DNA from: Limnoperna fortunei | Taxonomy: Eukaryota > Mollusca > Bivalvia > Mytilida > Modiolidae | Assembly: GCA_944474755.1 (NCBI GenBank) | Contig: OX104115.1 | Location: 31,418,043 to 31,482,042 of the forward strand | Direction: 5' to 3' | Length of the DNA stretch: 64,000 bases | Shown here: positions 1 through 11,890 of the stretch, piece by piece | Layout of the letters: each line of letters begins with the position of its first letter | How positions within the stretch are numbered: position 1 is the stretch's first letter | Made by a program: the position numbers and the translations under genes | Notes under the pieces: generated by a model | What the model saw: only the letters and a program-made list of their open reading frames with translations | Databases searched by the model: none | What the model was told of the DNA's origin: nothing

Positions 1-14
1 TTAAAAGTAAACAG

Positions 15-1375
15 TTTCTCCTGGAATTAAAATAATTTTTTATGTGGTCAAAGATGTTATGCTTCATTTCATTTTTAATATTCGGGTCCTAACAAAGTCT
101 ACGAAAATGTGGTTAATAAAATTTAAAGAGTTTTTTTTCCAACGCATGCCTACTTATAGTTTTCATCGACTAATGTTAATTGATTGTAGTTTAACTTAGT
201 TCTACTTAAATTTTGTATGATTTTTAACATTTTGCTGTTACAGTTTGAATACCGCCTAATAATGTCTCCTGTTTCAGGCTTAGTGTGCAGAGTAAAAAGG
301 TCAATGTATTGCTTATATAAAAAATTCCTTTAAAAAATGGGACTTTGCTGTATTAGTGACAATTTTCTCGCATCATTATTTTAAGTAAATCATAAAGTTT
401 TTTCTAATTGTTTAAACAAATAGATATACTTAGTAGAAAGTAATATCTATTTAAATCTGACGCTAGGAAAAACTATAAATAAAGATTTATGTAAGTGCAG
501 CTTGAATCATAATTCTAAATATACCAACAAACAGTTTTATTATAGATCAACGTAGAATTTACAACGGACTATAAAAGTGGCACAATAAGACTTAGAACTG
601 TTATAAAGTAAATAATTTGAGATTTTACTTATGGGTTTTGTATCCTTTTAAAGTATTTGATCGATTGTGGTATTGTTTTAAAACACAATTAAAATTTCAT
701 AAATGTATGTGCTTTTGACCTTGGGCATTGTCCTTCATGTGGTTTTAAAATCGCTTCAACAAGATAACAAAGGTTTGCCATATAATTTAGTTATTCTGAC
801 GTAAAAACATTGAAATCTCAACCGATCACTTCTTACCTGAAATAATCAGATCTAATAATTAAAATATAAGTAACTGCTTTTAATATGTTGAAAAAAAATT
901 TAGGGGTATGATTTACAACATCTATAGAAATACTGTATGTATGCAGAACATGTCAGAGTTTAATAAGATACGGAAACATGATATACAAAGATATTTGGGT
1001 GTCTGTTTTGAGTACAACTGAAGTAATTGTTTCACTAGGTCTAACTCAGACACAAAATACCAAAATATGTAAATCTGCCTCTGTGCCGGAATTTGACATC
1101 AAAGAACATGTACTAATTCTGCAAATATTTATATTTACTTCACTTTAGAGTTTTAGTGGTATTCACTCAATTTCAAAACCTAGCTTCTCCTGCAATTAAA
1201 AAAACTACAATCTAAGCTGATCTATTTATGAGTGGTCAGAGATGTAATAATTCATTTCTTTCGAAAATCCCTGTCCTCACGTCTACGAAAATGTGTGTTA
1301 AAGGAATTATGAGAGATGTCTGCTTCAATACATGATTATTAGTATTTGGCTTCGACTAATGTTTATTAGTCGTAT
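15..1375. repeat. Diverged direct duplication, about 1.17 kb apart
   Basis: Roughly 15-200 and 1183-1375 share an ordered series of short matches. Both have ctcctg(g/c)aattaaaa, then gtggtcaaagatgt or gtggtcagagatgt, then gtctacgaaaatgtg, then tcgactaatgtt. The same order with similar spacing supports an old duplication or two copies of one unnamed repeat. I see no terminal repeats. Confidence 0.6.
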
Positions 1376-2272
1376 TTGTAATCAATATCCGGTCATTTTT
1401 AATGTCTTTATAATATTTTTGCTTTTACATTTCAAATATCCTCAAAAAAAGTCTTGGTTCTGATTGATACATAGTACGCAAATGCATTAGGAACCATGCA
1501 CTTGGTTAAAATCACATTGCAGATGTCTAAAAGATTGTAACGGTCCGTCTGTCAGAAATTTATTTTCTAAATCTTTTTCAGAACCTGTTCAGAAACAAAA
1601 TAGTTAGAACACCGACAGGACAATAAAATCTTAAATCTATAATCAGGGGGCAATTACAAATCCGGATATAGGCAGCCAAATATGTACAACACAAACAAAA
1701 TCCAAAACATTTAAAAAAAAAGAACCCAATATAACCATGGGTGCACTCAAGTGCTCCGGACGAATAAGCAGTGCGAAAATGTTCCATCGTATTTGATGGA
1801 TTGATTTCCCATAAGAGCTGTTACCTTAGCACGACTTGATACAGTTAAGATGTGTATTTAGCTCTGATTTGAACATTGGGCAGTTTATTTTTACCCTTTT
1901 CTTTAAAGTGTTCAGTGTACGTTACTTAATTATGTAACTTTTGTGTGAATGTGTTGTCAACACTTGTGACATAAGTTTAAATACTAACGATAACCTCTGC
2001 GAGGGAATCGGTACTTGAATAGTCAGCTTTATTACCTTCTGTATTTGACTGAAATGACCGCTTTTGTCATCCTATTGTAACTAACTTTTGGACAGAACCA
2101 TTAGCTATATTGGAATAGAACTTACCTGAACAACCCATATATTTGCTTATTATGCCCACTGTTGATATAAAGTTATGTCATTGTAGACTATTTGTACCAC
2201 CATTCCAGGAATCACATTTCGGTGCTGGCAACTTTAAACTCAAAAGTATATAAAAAAACAAAACTTTTAAAA

Positions 2273-2430
2273 GACTTCGTCCAAATGATCAAAATCAATT
2301 TAAATTGATACAAGCCAGTTTAAACTTTAACATTTAACATTTTACCTACCTAACATTTAGTCTTGAGAAACATATAAATAACTTTGTCCGAATGATCAAA
2401 GTCAACTTGAACTGGTACATGCCAGTCTAT
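2273..2430. repeat. Two-copy tandem duplication, period about 109 bp
   Basis: The blocks at about 2273-2322 and 2382-2430 match closely: acttcgtccaaatgatcaaa against actttgtccgaatgatcaaa, followed by a similar ...acatgccagt stretch in both. No coding meaning is apparent. Confidence 0.65.
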
Positions 2431-2639
2431 GTTTCGACCTTTATTACATCGCGGTTTACAATATATAAACGAAACTAGAAAATTAAAAATTAAAAATACA
2501 AATATAAATAAAATAATTTACCAGTAAATATTTACAATAAGCTTGTCATTAGATATAAAACATAATACATTTAATTAAAAGACAAAAAATATAAACAAAT
2601 CTACATTATTATTTAACTTACAATAGGCAAATTCGATTG

Positions 2640-2890
2640 CTAATCGGACGCGACCTGAATTACTCGAGTGGGTCCATCTGTCTTACTCCGGTCCTCAGGG
2701 GCTGCAAGATGACGTACGTGGCCATCTTCTCATGGGTGGCAATCCACTGGAACAGTTTCTTAGGATCTTGCACCGCTTGGTCCATCGTTGCGTGTTCTCC
2801 CAACACGACTGTTCCGTCCTTCATCATCATTGGCTGTCTGGTAGTCTCTGGACAGGTGACCATGGATGACGTGTGGACGGCTGATACTGG
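2640..2890 (-). other. GC-rich open segment of unknown origin
   Basis: The base composition rises sharply here in an otherwise very AT-rich setting. On the minus strand 2660-2863 is open from a methionine and reads like real protein: it contains GEHATMDQAVQDPKKLFQWI and ends VRQMDPLE before a stop. I do not recognise the family. It lies just downstream of the 3' part of the LINE ORF2 remnant in the same orientation, so it may belong to another mobile element, for example a gag-like or ORF1-like product, or be captured sequence. Function unknown. Confidence 0.3.
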
Positions 2891-2979
2891 AATCTCCTGA
2901 CAGCTGATCCTACGTGACGGTGGATCAGCTGGAATCGATCTCCTAACTGGACAACTGTCCGATGATGGCGTGTGTTAAG

Positions 2980-3400
2980 CTGGCGGAGATCGATTCGTAC
3001 AAACCTAAGGTGGTGTTTGTTGAGTGAACGTGCACGTCTAAGGTCCAAAAAAAATAGTTCCAAAGAGTCCTTAATTCTGGGACAAGAAACAAATATATGT
3101 AATATATCTTCTTGAACACCCCAAAAAGGACAAATATCAGATTGCTGATACCCAGCTTTATAATAAAATTTGCCAGTTCAAAGAGCACCATGAAGTATTC
3201 TCCAGTTAAGGTCACATTCGGTCATACTATGAGAATATTCATAAAAATGACTATATGTAGCATTAAGGGGAAGATTTATTTTAAAAATTATTATGCCAGG
3301 TGGACTGTAGCTTGTTAGTATGGCAACTAGTCTGTTTGAATAACAAATAACAAATAAATCATTTTAGGGGCATTTATCGAAAACAACAACCTTACTGGAT
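2980..3400 (-). mobile_element. L1/Tx1-like LINE ORF2 remnant, C-terminal zinc motif region
   Basis: Reading the minus strand from about 3340 downwards gives INLPLNATYSHFYEYSHS, then ECDLNWRILHGAL, a stop codon, TGKFYYKAGYQQ, then DICPFWGVQEDILHIFVSC. This is the typical carboxy-terminal block of L1/Tx1-clade reverse transcriptases: a W-R-I-L-H-G-A-L segment followed by a C-x2-C-x6-H-x4-C knuckle. Here the second Cys is Trp. The internal stop and that lost Cys show a dead copy. Weaker similarity continues upstream to about 3700 with several stops. Confidence 0.75.
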
Positions 3401-4116
3401 TCAAGTTCATGGTCAATATATCATTTAAAAATGTATTGGTGAACACCACAAATCTCTTTCACTATTTAGGAAACGGTCAATCAATTTACTCCACTCCGGG
3501 GGAAAGGACGACCAATGTAAATCCAGATGTTGTTGAATATAGTTCAGAACGAATGCTTAAATGCCAACAAGATCTGCTGCACTTAATTTTTTATACTAGT
3601 ATCAAACAGATCTTTCATTTCAGTCATACTAGCAATAACAAAATTTTCAAAATAAAAAGGTTCTTCGGTTTTAGGGTTAACTAATAGTGGCTTAAAGATC
3701 AAAATGTTCTTATAAAATGTCTGCAGCGGGGGTATCATCTATTTTTATTCTAGATGATTGAAAATATTTGCCAGCTTTTAATAAATCTTGATAAAAGCTT
3801 GGGATGGTAGTATACTGAAAATCCCCATCAAGTAATAACAATTGAACATCAATATTTCGCATTACAAACAGTAATGTTTATAAAAATAATAACAAGGGTG
3901 AACATCTTGACCATTTGTTAATGTCGCAAACCTATACATAAATTGAATTTGAAAATCACGCCATTGTACAATATGAACTAAACCCTGTTCTCTTTGGATT
4001 TGAAGCTTTCTGATAGATATCTAACAAGAAAGACAACATATCAAATCAAAATCTTATGTGAAAAGAGTATTTATATCATCTGCATCAGCAGATAAACAAT
4101 TTTTGTTGCCGTTAGA

Positions 4117-5050
4117 TCATGGACGTTCAAGCCAGATAAACCGTCTTTTCACCTTATTTAGATTAATATTAGTATTGCGAAACGTGTCACTTAATTTGAA
4201 ACGTTTACCAATAGGTTTAAATTCATTATAAGAATGGGGGCGGAGTTCAATACCTCCTGTCTGACCTAAGGAAGGGTCCGTAGTACAATTAAAATAACCT
4301 CTAAGATGTATTGGAAAAGGAGAAAATTGTTGATTCAAATGGTTTTTTTAAATATTTTTAAAATTCTAACTTTTCTTTGGGGCAAGTTGGGGAATAAACA
4401 TTTATTAAATATGTAGTTCGATCCTGTATTTTAATAGTTGCATGATAAATGCAAAGGGTAAAACTATTTTATTATCTAGAATGGTATATTCTACATTATT
4501 TGAAAAAAAACATATCGCTAATCCAGCAGAAATAGCTGATAGATTAGAGAACACTATTTCTTCTCAGCATATCATTTTCCATATACACTCATCAGAAGAA
4601 CAAATATGTCTGCATTTCATTAAGATTTCAAATAATCTAATATAAAATCTTTTACAAGAATCGCGACAACCTTGAGAGTTCAGAGAAACTAACGAAACAT
4701 CAGAATTTACAATTGTAATTGAAATTAAAACATTACAAAGATGCATCTTTAAGTAGACAATATATATTGACTTAGATAGATGGTATTCCTAAGCAAGAGT
4801 TTTCATAGGTTTTTAATTTCTTTTATAAACTTACTTAAACGGACTTTCAGTTGGGAGGACGGCTCAAGGTTTCGTCGAATGTAAAAAAAATCTTGACATT
4901 GTTGTCTGAGATTTGTGGTATACTCTAGGCATTTTTCAACCGGTTTTTTATTGCTTTTAAGCAAGAAGTTTATCTAGTTCCTCGGTGGATAAGTTTTGCA
5001 CAGTATCCACTCAGATTTGTGATAAATTGTGTTCGATAAATCATAAGATT
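4117..5050 (-). mobile_element. L1/Tx1-like LINE ORF2 remnant, endonuclease region
   Basis: The minus-strand frame at 4117-4338 contains GYFNCTTDPSLGQTGGIEL and later IWLE. That is the apurinic-like endonuclease signature G-D-F-N-C-T-L-x-P-S-L-D-R-x-G-G-I with Asp changed to Tyr. Just 5' on that strand, at about 4340-4400, is NLPQRKVRILK, matching the N-x-P-x-x-R-x-x-F-F step of the same domain. The stretch to about 5050 matches a second copy at 9.51-10.15 kb almost in register. The reverse transcriptase core expected between here and 3.4 kb is mostly missing, so the element is internally deleted as well as mutated. Confidence 0.7.
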
Positions 5051-5335
5051 CAGTGTCTATATCCTCATCTTCATTGGTGTGTAGAATACAAAAGAGTGGT
5101 AGGGGAAGAAGATTTATAAGACATTAGAGAGAGAATAGTGACAGATGTGTCATCTGGTCCACATGCTTATTGTGTGATTTATTTGGAGTTTGTCCTAAGC
5201 AATTTCTTTATTATAATCTTCTAAATTTTAGATTGAAAATTAAGTTTAGATTTTTCTGTTTGAGTTTTCATTCGCTGGGTACGGTAATTTTCAGCAGAGG
5301 AGTGTTTTGCAAAGGTTTTGGTCAATATGCTTGTT

Positions 5336-5592
5336 TGTTTGCTTAACGCCACTTTTAGTTTCTTTCAGCTATATCATGGCTTTCAGTTTTATTGTGGAGG
5401 AAGCCGGAGCACCCGGGGAAACCCCCAACTTGCAGTAGGAAAACTGACAATCCTTGTCAATTAAGATTGGAGTCGAGTACACCCTGCCTGCAGTGAGAAT
5501 CGAACCCGCACTCTTAGTGTTGACCGGCCACGTGATCCATAGTAGACGAACTACCTTGACCATTCAGCCACCGAGGCTCCCCCAATCTGTTT
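5336..5592 (-). mobile_element. tRNA-derived SINE (molluscan core type), copy 1
   Basis: On the minus strand the element starts at the right end with a tRNA-Ser/Leu-like head. Box A reads tggctgaatggtcaagg and box B reads gcgggttcgattctc. A core follows with ccccgggtgctccggcttcc, then a tail ending around gtggcgttaagc near 5340. Box A departs slightly from the consensus that copy 2 (22.4 kb) keeps. Head, core and tail order and the near-identical second copy make this a secure SINE call; the family name is not assigned. Confidence 0.85.
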
Positions 5593-5764
5593 GATATATC
5601 AGACTCTGATGTTATCAAGGTTTGTCTAACATTTAATTGATGGACATTTGCTTTACTGTTTCTACTTTTAATTTTTAAAATCATATTCCAAATTTTATTC
5701 ATAAGGGTGTAGTGTTTTTAATTTTGAAACAAAGTTACGCCAGGAAGTACGTCTTCTTTGTTTC

Positions 5765-6310
5765 GTTAACGGCGTGCTTTTGCTCGAAAAATTCGGAAAT
5801 TATTGCACTTTTGTTGAGTTGGGTGTTTGTTAAAGCGTCGTTCGCCTTTTTACGATCTTTAATATCATCCTCACAGTTGTGATCGTACCATGGTTTGATA
5901 GGATGTTTGTCGAGGTTTTGGAAATCGTCTCATCTGCAGTTAAAATTAAGATTTTATTAAATTTTAAAATGGGGTTAACAATTCCTTCACAAGTTTCCTA
6001 AAAGAGATGTTATCTACAGGTTTCTTCAAAAAGAGGCCAATCGGCCTATTTAGTCTATATCTTGATATTCGTACGTTTTACCAGAGTTTTTGAAGACTGA
6101 AATAGTTAAGGAAAATGTTCATTTCCACAGAGATCGTCATAAATTTTCCATGCAAAGTCAGGCAGGAGAGAATGATCTGTTATTGTAAGATCAGTTGCTG
6201 AATAAGAACAATTCCCAGGATGTAAATATGTATTGGAACACTCGTTGAAAATACACAAGTCTTCCTGTGACATCAAGCCTTCAACTTTCTTGCCTTTATG
6301 TCATTGTGAT
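5765..6310 (-). mobile_element. Jockey-like LINE ORF2 remnant: endonuclease end and linker
   Basis: Minus-strand translation from 6300 downwards gives an unbroken run: GLMSQEDLCIFNECSNTYLH, then PGNCSYSATDLTITDHSLL, then FAWKIYDDLCGNEHFP and a stop. This is the end of a Jockey/I-type endonuclease, with the T-Y-x-x-P-G, S-A-x-D-L-T and (S/N)-(D/E)-H-x-P motifs in order. After a broken gap, 5770-5900 reads KPWYDHNCEDDIKDRKKAND, the usual K-P-W-(W/Y)-x-x-x-C linker before the reverse transcriptase. No RT follows; a SINE lies just beyond at 5336-5592. This is a different clade from the neighbouring L1/Tx1-like pieces. Confidence 0.75.
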
Positions 6311-6829
6311 GTGTCCGTTGAAGTCCTCAAATAATATATTGGGCCGGTAGCTGGTAAGTAAAGTGTTTTAACTGATTGAAATTAAAGATGATTTAAGAGC
6401 AAAGTATACAGAGCATAGAGTTATTATTTTATTTAAGGATATCCTAAAACGGATTTACCAAGTTGTCTCGATACACATGTCCGCCAAACTGCCGAACCTA
6501 TTATGAATCTGCACTGGTCTCTGATAGATTTTGGCGTTCGGATGTTTTTGTTACTTTACTTAGTTTTTGGATTGTTTGTGGAATGTTTTTTGAAAGAATT
6601 TGCTTTTGGATGTTTTATTGGGCTGCTTCAAGGAGTAGTTGACGTTAGACATTGACCAAGACGTAGAGGTTTGGGATGTTGAAGATTTACGGAACATTAG
6701 CCGAACTGAACAGACGACAAGCATCAGGGTAGCTGATTTTTTTCAGTTTTTTCTTTTTTTAAAGTGTAGACATTCTTTCGACGAGAACCAGAGGGCTTAA
6801 CCACAAGTGGCACATTTCGATGTATTAGT

Positions 6830-7100
6830 GCAGGTAAAAACCTCGTACCCTACTTCTGCACATTTAAACATATCAGTGTACCTCTTTATTGGCCCTTGCC
6901 AAAGGCAAATTTTCGACATTTAAAACAGCGCACAAGATTTGGAACGTATGCGCTGACTTTAACATGGCATATACGACCTACTTTGATTGATTGGGGGCAG
7001 TGGGAGTGTTGAAGTTTGGCAGAAAGGTGTCTCTTTGAAATTAATCTTTTAACGTTCGTTACACCCTGAACTCTTCGTCTGTCAGTTTAGAGACATCGTC
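6830..7100 (-). mobile_element. LINE ORF1 remnant with CCHC zinc knuckle
   Basis: Minus-strand translation near 6870-6980 reads VKVSAYVPNLVRCFKCRKFA, then FGKGQ, a stop, and RGTLIC. This matches the gag-like ORF1 knuckle R-C-F-K-C-Q-K-F-G-H-G-x-x-x-C seen in Jockey-like LINEs. The His position is Phe, and a stop replaces the last Cys. It lies on the 5' side of the Jockey-like EN piece on the same strand, the expected ORF1-ORF2 order, so both may come from one element. Confidence 0.6.
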
Positions 7101-7256
7101 TCTAAAATACATGTATCTTTGACTAGAGTTCAAAGTTTTGTGAGGAGAGGCCAAAATTTTCAATTCAATAACTTTTTAGTTGAAACAAGTTTTCGGATGG
7201 GTGTTTTAAGAGCATTCAACTAAAAGACAGGCTGTCTTCTATTATCAAAATAAAGC

Positions 7257-7422
7257 GTTGTCTAAAGATACTCCTATTGTTATTGGACAATCTATTAAGG
7301 GTTGTGCCGGAGACTTAAAAAAACGTCGCCAAACTGAAATTCTGCTGATTTTATTTTGGCCTCCTGCACAGTCATTGATAGATTGTTCAATAACCAAAGG
7401 AGAAACTTTAGACAACTGTTTA
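7257..7422. mobile_element. Fold-back (MITE-like) inverted repeat
   Basis: An imperfect inverted repeat: gttgtctaaagatactcct at the left pairs with aggagaaactttagacaac at the right, and ttattggacaatctat pairs with atagattgttcaataa. Arms are about 55 bp with several mismatches, around a spacer of about 53 bp. Because of the symmetry both strands give similar open frames with CAG and Q-S-I motifs, which should not be taken as genes. No target duplication is evident. Confidence 0.65.
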
Positions 7423-8480
7423 TACATTTTGGTCTTCGTCAACAACTTCTTCAAGTGGAATGTCATTTTTTATTTTCTTAAAACTCCGTTTGTATAAGGG
7501 GTTTTTAGAACCCATGATGAACAAAATACGGATCACCAGGCTTTTTCCAATCCACCACGGAGTGTCAACAGGGGCGATGCCTAGACTCTGCGGATCACCA
7601 GAAGAAAGCACCAGGTGTTCCAAGGCTGGTATACCCTAACAGACGAATTCCTTAGCTAAACCAAATCTCGTGCCTGGGTTACCTGGCAAAACAACCGTTC
7701 GAACTCTGTCTACCTGATTGACCTATCAGCCACCGCATTTTTAAACAACCTGTAATTGAACAACTTTGGTACTAAGATTCCCAAGATGTGATCAAGTGAA
7801 AAGAAGAATGACGACAAACGTATTAAGGGCTCAGTGTTTCCAGCTGATAGACCGAACCGGGTCTCTTCGGCCTCCCGTCTAGTTGAAGGACAAAAGTGGT
7901 GTGTTGAAAATCATAACCCACTCTTATGAACTGATGGATGCATCAGAGAGTGATCTCTTCCTACCAGGACCCCTTTCTCCACCATCACGGGTTGCAACAT
8001 ACGGCAAACGCGTCGCCTCTGTAAAGCCAAGGAAGCATTGCCCTTCATCCACCGCCTTCTTTTCAAAACATATAAAGAAATTGTCTATCAAATTTTAACA
8101 CAATTCATGATATGGTTTAAAAAGAAAATAAAATACAATAGCTTAAATTAAATGAGAAGGATTTACAAATGGCTAGACAGGACATGCCTGTTCATCGACG
8201 TCGGGGTTGGCTGTTTTTCCGGTCTGGAAAAAGTAAGGGTTCAGTAAGTTATCAGGAACGTTTACAAGGCCAACCGATATTCTTTCCTGTAATCGACACT
8301 GGTCGCGACACACGGCTAGTGTTGTCTCTGTTAGCAGAATCTTACTGCATGCTAAGGAAGATGTTAGCTTTTTTGCTGTGTCACGGGACCCTAAAAGGAC
8401 ACGAAAACGACTTGTTAATTTTAAGTAAACTATGTACATTTGTATTAAATAGCTTTTATACAGGTTATCAAATAATCACC
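7423..8480 (-). mobile_element. Decayed LINE ORF1-region sequence shared with 27.5-28.3 kb
   Basis: Segments such as gtgtcaacaggggcgatgcc, ccaggtgttccaaggctggt and aacagacgaattcc at 7560-7650 have diverged counterparts in the same order at 28.12-28.22 kb (caacaggagcgtttctag, aaggtgttctaaaggtggta, aaacagacgtatt). This supports two copies of one element, probably the 5'/ORF1 side of the LINE carrying the zinc knuckle at 6.9 kb. Open frames at 8.17-8.50 kb are GC-richer but not recognised. Confidence 0.45.
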
Positions 8481-8506
8481 AAAACCGGAGGCTTCTAAAG
8501 TCTGCA

Positions 8507-10250
8507 TCAAATAGCCATGATGAACACCTTCAAAAGCTTTCTCTTGATCAATGGAAACAGTTGCATAGGAGGTATTTTCCTGATAAGCATAACAATATCA
8601 TCAGAAAACGAACCAATATTATCACTGATATGAAGACCGGGAACACAATAACTTTGATGGATATGTAATATATCGAGTAGAACGACGAGTCTTAGCCATA
8701 ACACCTTAGTTAATATTTTACAGTCGCAGCTATGGAGAGCATCTTTTCCAGCGATGTTCAAAACAATTTTGTTAAATTTAATAGGTGGCGCATCAATAGA
8801 TGCAACAAACACTTTGTGCACATCCTTTCCAACGATGTTCAAAAAGGTTTTGTAAAATTCACTAGGTAGCACATCAATACCATGGGGATTTATTATTAAT
8901 CATTTTTAAAACGGCAGATGACATTTCATCAGAACTTATAATACTATCTAACGTTTGCTTTTGGGTTCTACTTATTGTAGGAAGGTCTTTCAAAATTTCA
9001 TTTAGACAATCTGCATCAATAGTATCGGAGTAAACATTTCTCTGGCAAGGCTTTTTGTCTTGATCTGAATCGGGTATACTGCCATTATTTAAGGTTAAAT
9101 GTGATAATAATTTCTTTGAAAAACGTTTTTTTTTCAAGAACAAAAATATTTTGTAGGTTTTTGTGGTGCATCCTTTGAATCCTCAGCGAAACCAAGCACC
9201 ACGGCTTGTATACGTTCAAGTTCAGACACCTGATGTTGTTTCTCAATTTAAATGGCATTATCTGGATTTGTTGCAACGTTTGATTTAAATTACGCAATAT
9301 CGGATTGCAAACTATTAAATTTACGTTTAAAATCATATTTGTTTCCAACAGAAAATTCTTGCAAAAGTTCTTTATTTTGTATTTTAACCCACCAATCTTG
9401 AATACAATCGAACTTAGATTTCTGTGCTCGCCAGTTATTTATCATCCAGGGAATATTGGAAAGGAATTAAAGTAGATTCAATTGGTGTAATAAATATATT
9501 TAAAAACTCAAGTTTTCAAATTTTTCTTTGGGGCAAATTGGGGAATAAATATTCAAAAATATACAGTTTGATCCTGAATTTTAATAGTTGCATGTAAAAT
9601 ACGACCTGGTAAAACTATTGTATGATCTACAATAGGATATTCTATATTATTCGAGAAAATATCGCAGCAGAAATAATTGAGAGATTAGAGAACACTATTT
9701 TTTCTTACCATATCATTTTCCATATACCCTCATCAGAAGGAATTGTATGGGTATCTTTACGAAAAACCCTCCTACAAGTATTTATAAAATAACTTAAAAG
9801 AATCCCGCAACCTTGATAATTGAGTGAAACTAAAGTAAATCCGGACATTGCAATTGCATAATTAATGGGACAATACATATTGAATTGGATATATTTTGTG
9901 ATTATGCATGAGTTTTCACATATGCCTTTAATTTATTAATTAATTATTGGGACGCGCTTTTGACTGTGATGATTACTCAGGGTTTCTGTGGTCTATAAAA
10001 TCTAAACAAAGTTTGATGTATACAATAATCATTTTTCAACATTTTTTTGTTTCTTTTCAGCTCAGCAAATAGCCGATCGAGCTCCTTAGTTGATAGCTTT
10101 TGTTCAATATCTAATACAATTTTGGGACTTGTTTTGTTCTTATAAATCATAGGGTATCGATTAAATATCAACATCCTCTTCTTCATTTGTGTTAAGTTAA
10201 ATTTGGGATGTATGGGATAAACCCCATATACTAAAATCATCTGGAGCAAC
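8507..10250 (-). mobile_element. L1/Tx1-like LINE ORF2 remnant, second copy (EN to RT)
   Basis: Minus-strand frames give, from 5' to 3': the endonuclease 5' side (9.5-10.25 kb, colinear with 4.36-5.05 kb); the EN-RT linker at about 9.27-9.1 kb (KQHQVSELERIQAVVLRFAE, then PQKPTKYF); at 9.14-8.87 kb LEKKRFSKKLLSHLTLNNGS, then SSDEMSSAVLKMINNKSP; and at 8.85-8.51 kb an RT palm fragment with CDCKILTKVLWLRL and HQSYCVPGLHISDNI. The N-x-D-x-K-I-L-x-x-x-L-x-x-R and D-Q-x-G-x-x-x-G-R-x-x-x-x-N blocks are recognisable but degraded, with frameshifts between pieces. The element is dead and lacks its C-terminus. Confidence 0.75.
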
Positions 10251-10639
10251 TACAACTTCAGTTCTGGGGTTTCACACTAATAGCTGAATCATTGTTTTCT
10301 TCTTTTGGTCGAATTTTCGTCAGTTCCTCTGTAACCATGCATTGTATATTTTTAATGATGACAAATTACAGGTTGCTGTCAGGTTTTATTATTTGTGCGG
10401 AAATCAGACGTGTCTACACTTGTCTTTTTCTTTTCGTCATACAATTTAACAATTGACATAGAGATACAATGTCAAGTTTTAAAATAACACCACGTGCAAG
10501 ATGAACATGGTAGTTCCGTGACAAATAATTACGCCTCAATTTCGAATTATGTTTCGCAAAGTGACTTTTTGACAGAAAAATTTGCAACATTGTAATAATC
10601 AGATAGAAAAACCTTTCCCTCAATCGATTCAACTTAACT

Positions 10640-11580
10640 TAGTCTGAAATGGTAACCATTACATTCCCATTATTATGATTCATTCAACTAGAGTATATTT
10701 GTTTCTACAAAATAAGTGTCAAACCTGTCTGTGCTTCTTATGAGTTTGTGGTGATAATTGCTTCTATGGTCCTAAAAACATTTGTAATATTAATCCTTTG
10801 ATCTTTTTTAAGAATGCTGAGAGTATGTACGCTCTAAATAAAAATACTTGGCTAATATTGCATGAAAGGTCAGGTGTGCCTGTTAAACACAGAAAAAATC
10901 AGCATACAATAACCAACTACAATATGGACACGACAAAATCCGCCTTAATTATGTCAGAAACATATGTTGATTTTTATGTTGATTTTCACTGCAAACGTAA
11001 ATTTATTAAAAAATATTCTCATCTGAAGCCACTAGGCCATTTGTTTTTCAAATTAGGCAACAATCATCCTTATATTTTCTAGGTTCAAATTTGCACTCTT
11101 GGGGGTGTTAATCAATTGACAAATTTAGCGGCTGTTAGTAAAAATAAAACATTTGTTTCAACAGACGGTTTTGTTGAATATCTCAAATATTATAATAGCT
11201 ATTGAAAAACTGTTACCTCTAATTGATCAGCATAGTATGGTCTACATAGTTGTTATTAGTTTTAAGTTATGTAATTGCTTCTAGGAGTTAACGCCCTTTA
11301 ATGGCGAGATAGACTGAAATTGCAAATTGCTTATTTAAATGATAAGCAGAACAATGCCCACATAACACTTTGTCGGTCCAATTTTTTTTGGATAATTCCT
11401 TATAGAAGTTATTCCACTTTAATGACAATGTTTAAATATATTTTCCATGTATGTCCTGTAACTTAAAAAATATAACAGCTAGTGTGATCCTATCAATTGC
11501 AACTAAAGGCTTCAATGAGTCTTTAATCGCTCACCTAGAACACTAATGGCTTCCACTATATTTATCTTTTTGCAATTTAA
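10640..11580. repeat. Diverged interspersed repeat, related to 12.9-13.9 kb
   Basis: The stretch around 10.99-11.07 kb (ccactaggccatttgttttt, then ggcaacaatcatccttatat) and 11.28-11.33 kb (taacgccctttaatggcg) recurs with changes at 12.99-13.06 kb and 13.43-13.46 kb (tgccctttaatgggaatt). These are pieces of a repeat common in bivalves. An open frame at 10.8-11.08 kb lies inside it and is not judged a gene. Confidence 0.5.
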
Positions 11581-11589
11581 ATTTCAAAA

Positions 11590-11890
11590 AACTGGCTAAA
11601 AAATGACTGCAGTCGAAGTCGTTTTTCGTCTGTCACTGACTGACTGAAATTGACTGCAAAAATGTCTGTAAAAGACTGTAAACGTTGTCAGTGTCAGACA
11701 ATAATTTTTACTGTGACATTCATTTTATGCCTGTCGCAGACATATTTTTTTGTCACAGACATTTTTGTCTTTGTCTCAGTCGAAATTCGTCTGTTACAAA
11801 GGCGTTACCGTTGTATCAGTAAAAATAGTCTGTCAAAGACATTTTGCGTTGTATCAGACACAAAGCGCTTTTTTTAAGCGACTGTCCCAG
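11590..11890. repeat. Cluster of short GTCTG/CAGAC palindromic units
   Basis: Within 300 bp there are many imperfect copies of a TGTC-(3-4)-GACA type unit: tgtctgtaaaagactgta, tgtcagtgtcagaca, ctgtcgcagaca, tgtcacagaca, gtctgtcaaagaca and agtcgaaattcgtctgt. Spacing is irregular, so this is not a simple tandem array. It may be a decayed short-period repeat or a cluster of protein-binding half sites. Confidence 0.5.

Larger units (their letters stand above)
1..2635. other. AT-rich non-coding stretch with diverged duplications
   Basis: No convincing coding sequence on either strand; the longest open frames are short and unlike any family I know. Two internal direct duplications are visible and listed separately. 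The rest looks like ordinary AT-rich molluscan intergenic or intronic DNA. Confidence 0.6.

Noticed and set aside
8169..8498. 109-codon plus frame starting MARQDMPVHRRRGWLF
   Set aside because: It lies in LINE-derived sequence opposite a similarly open minus frame; no domain.
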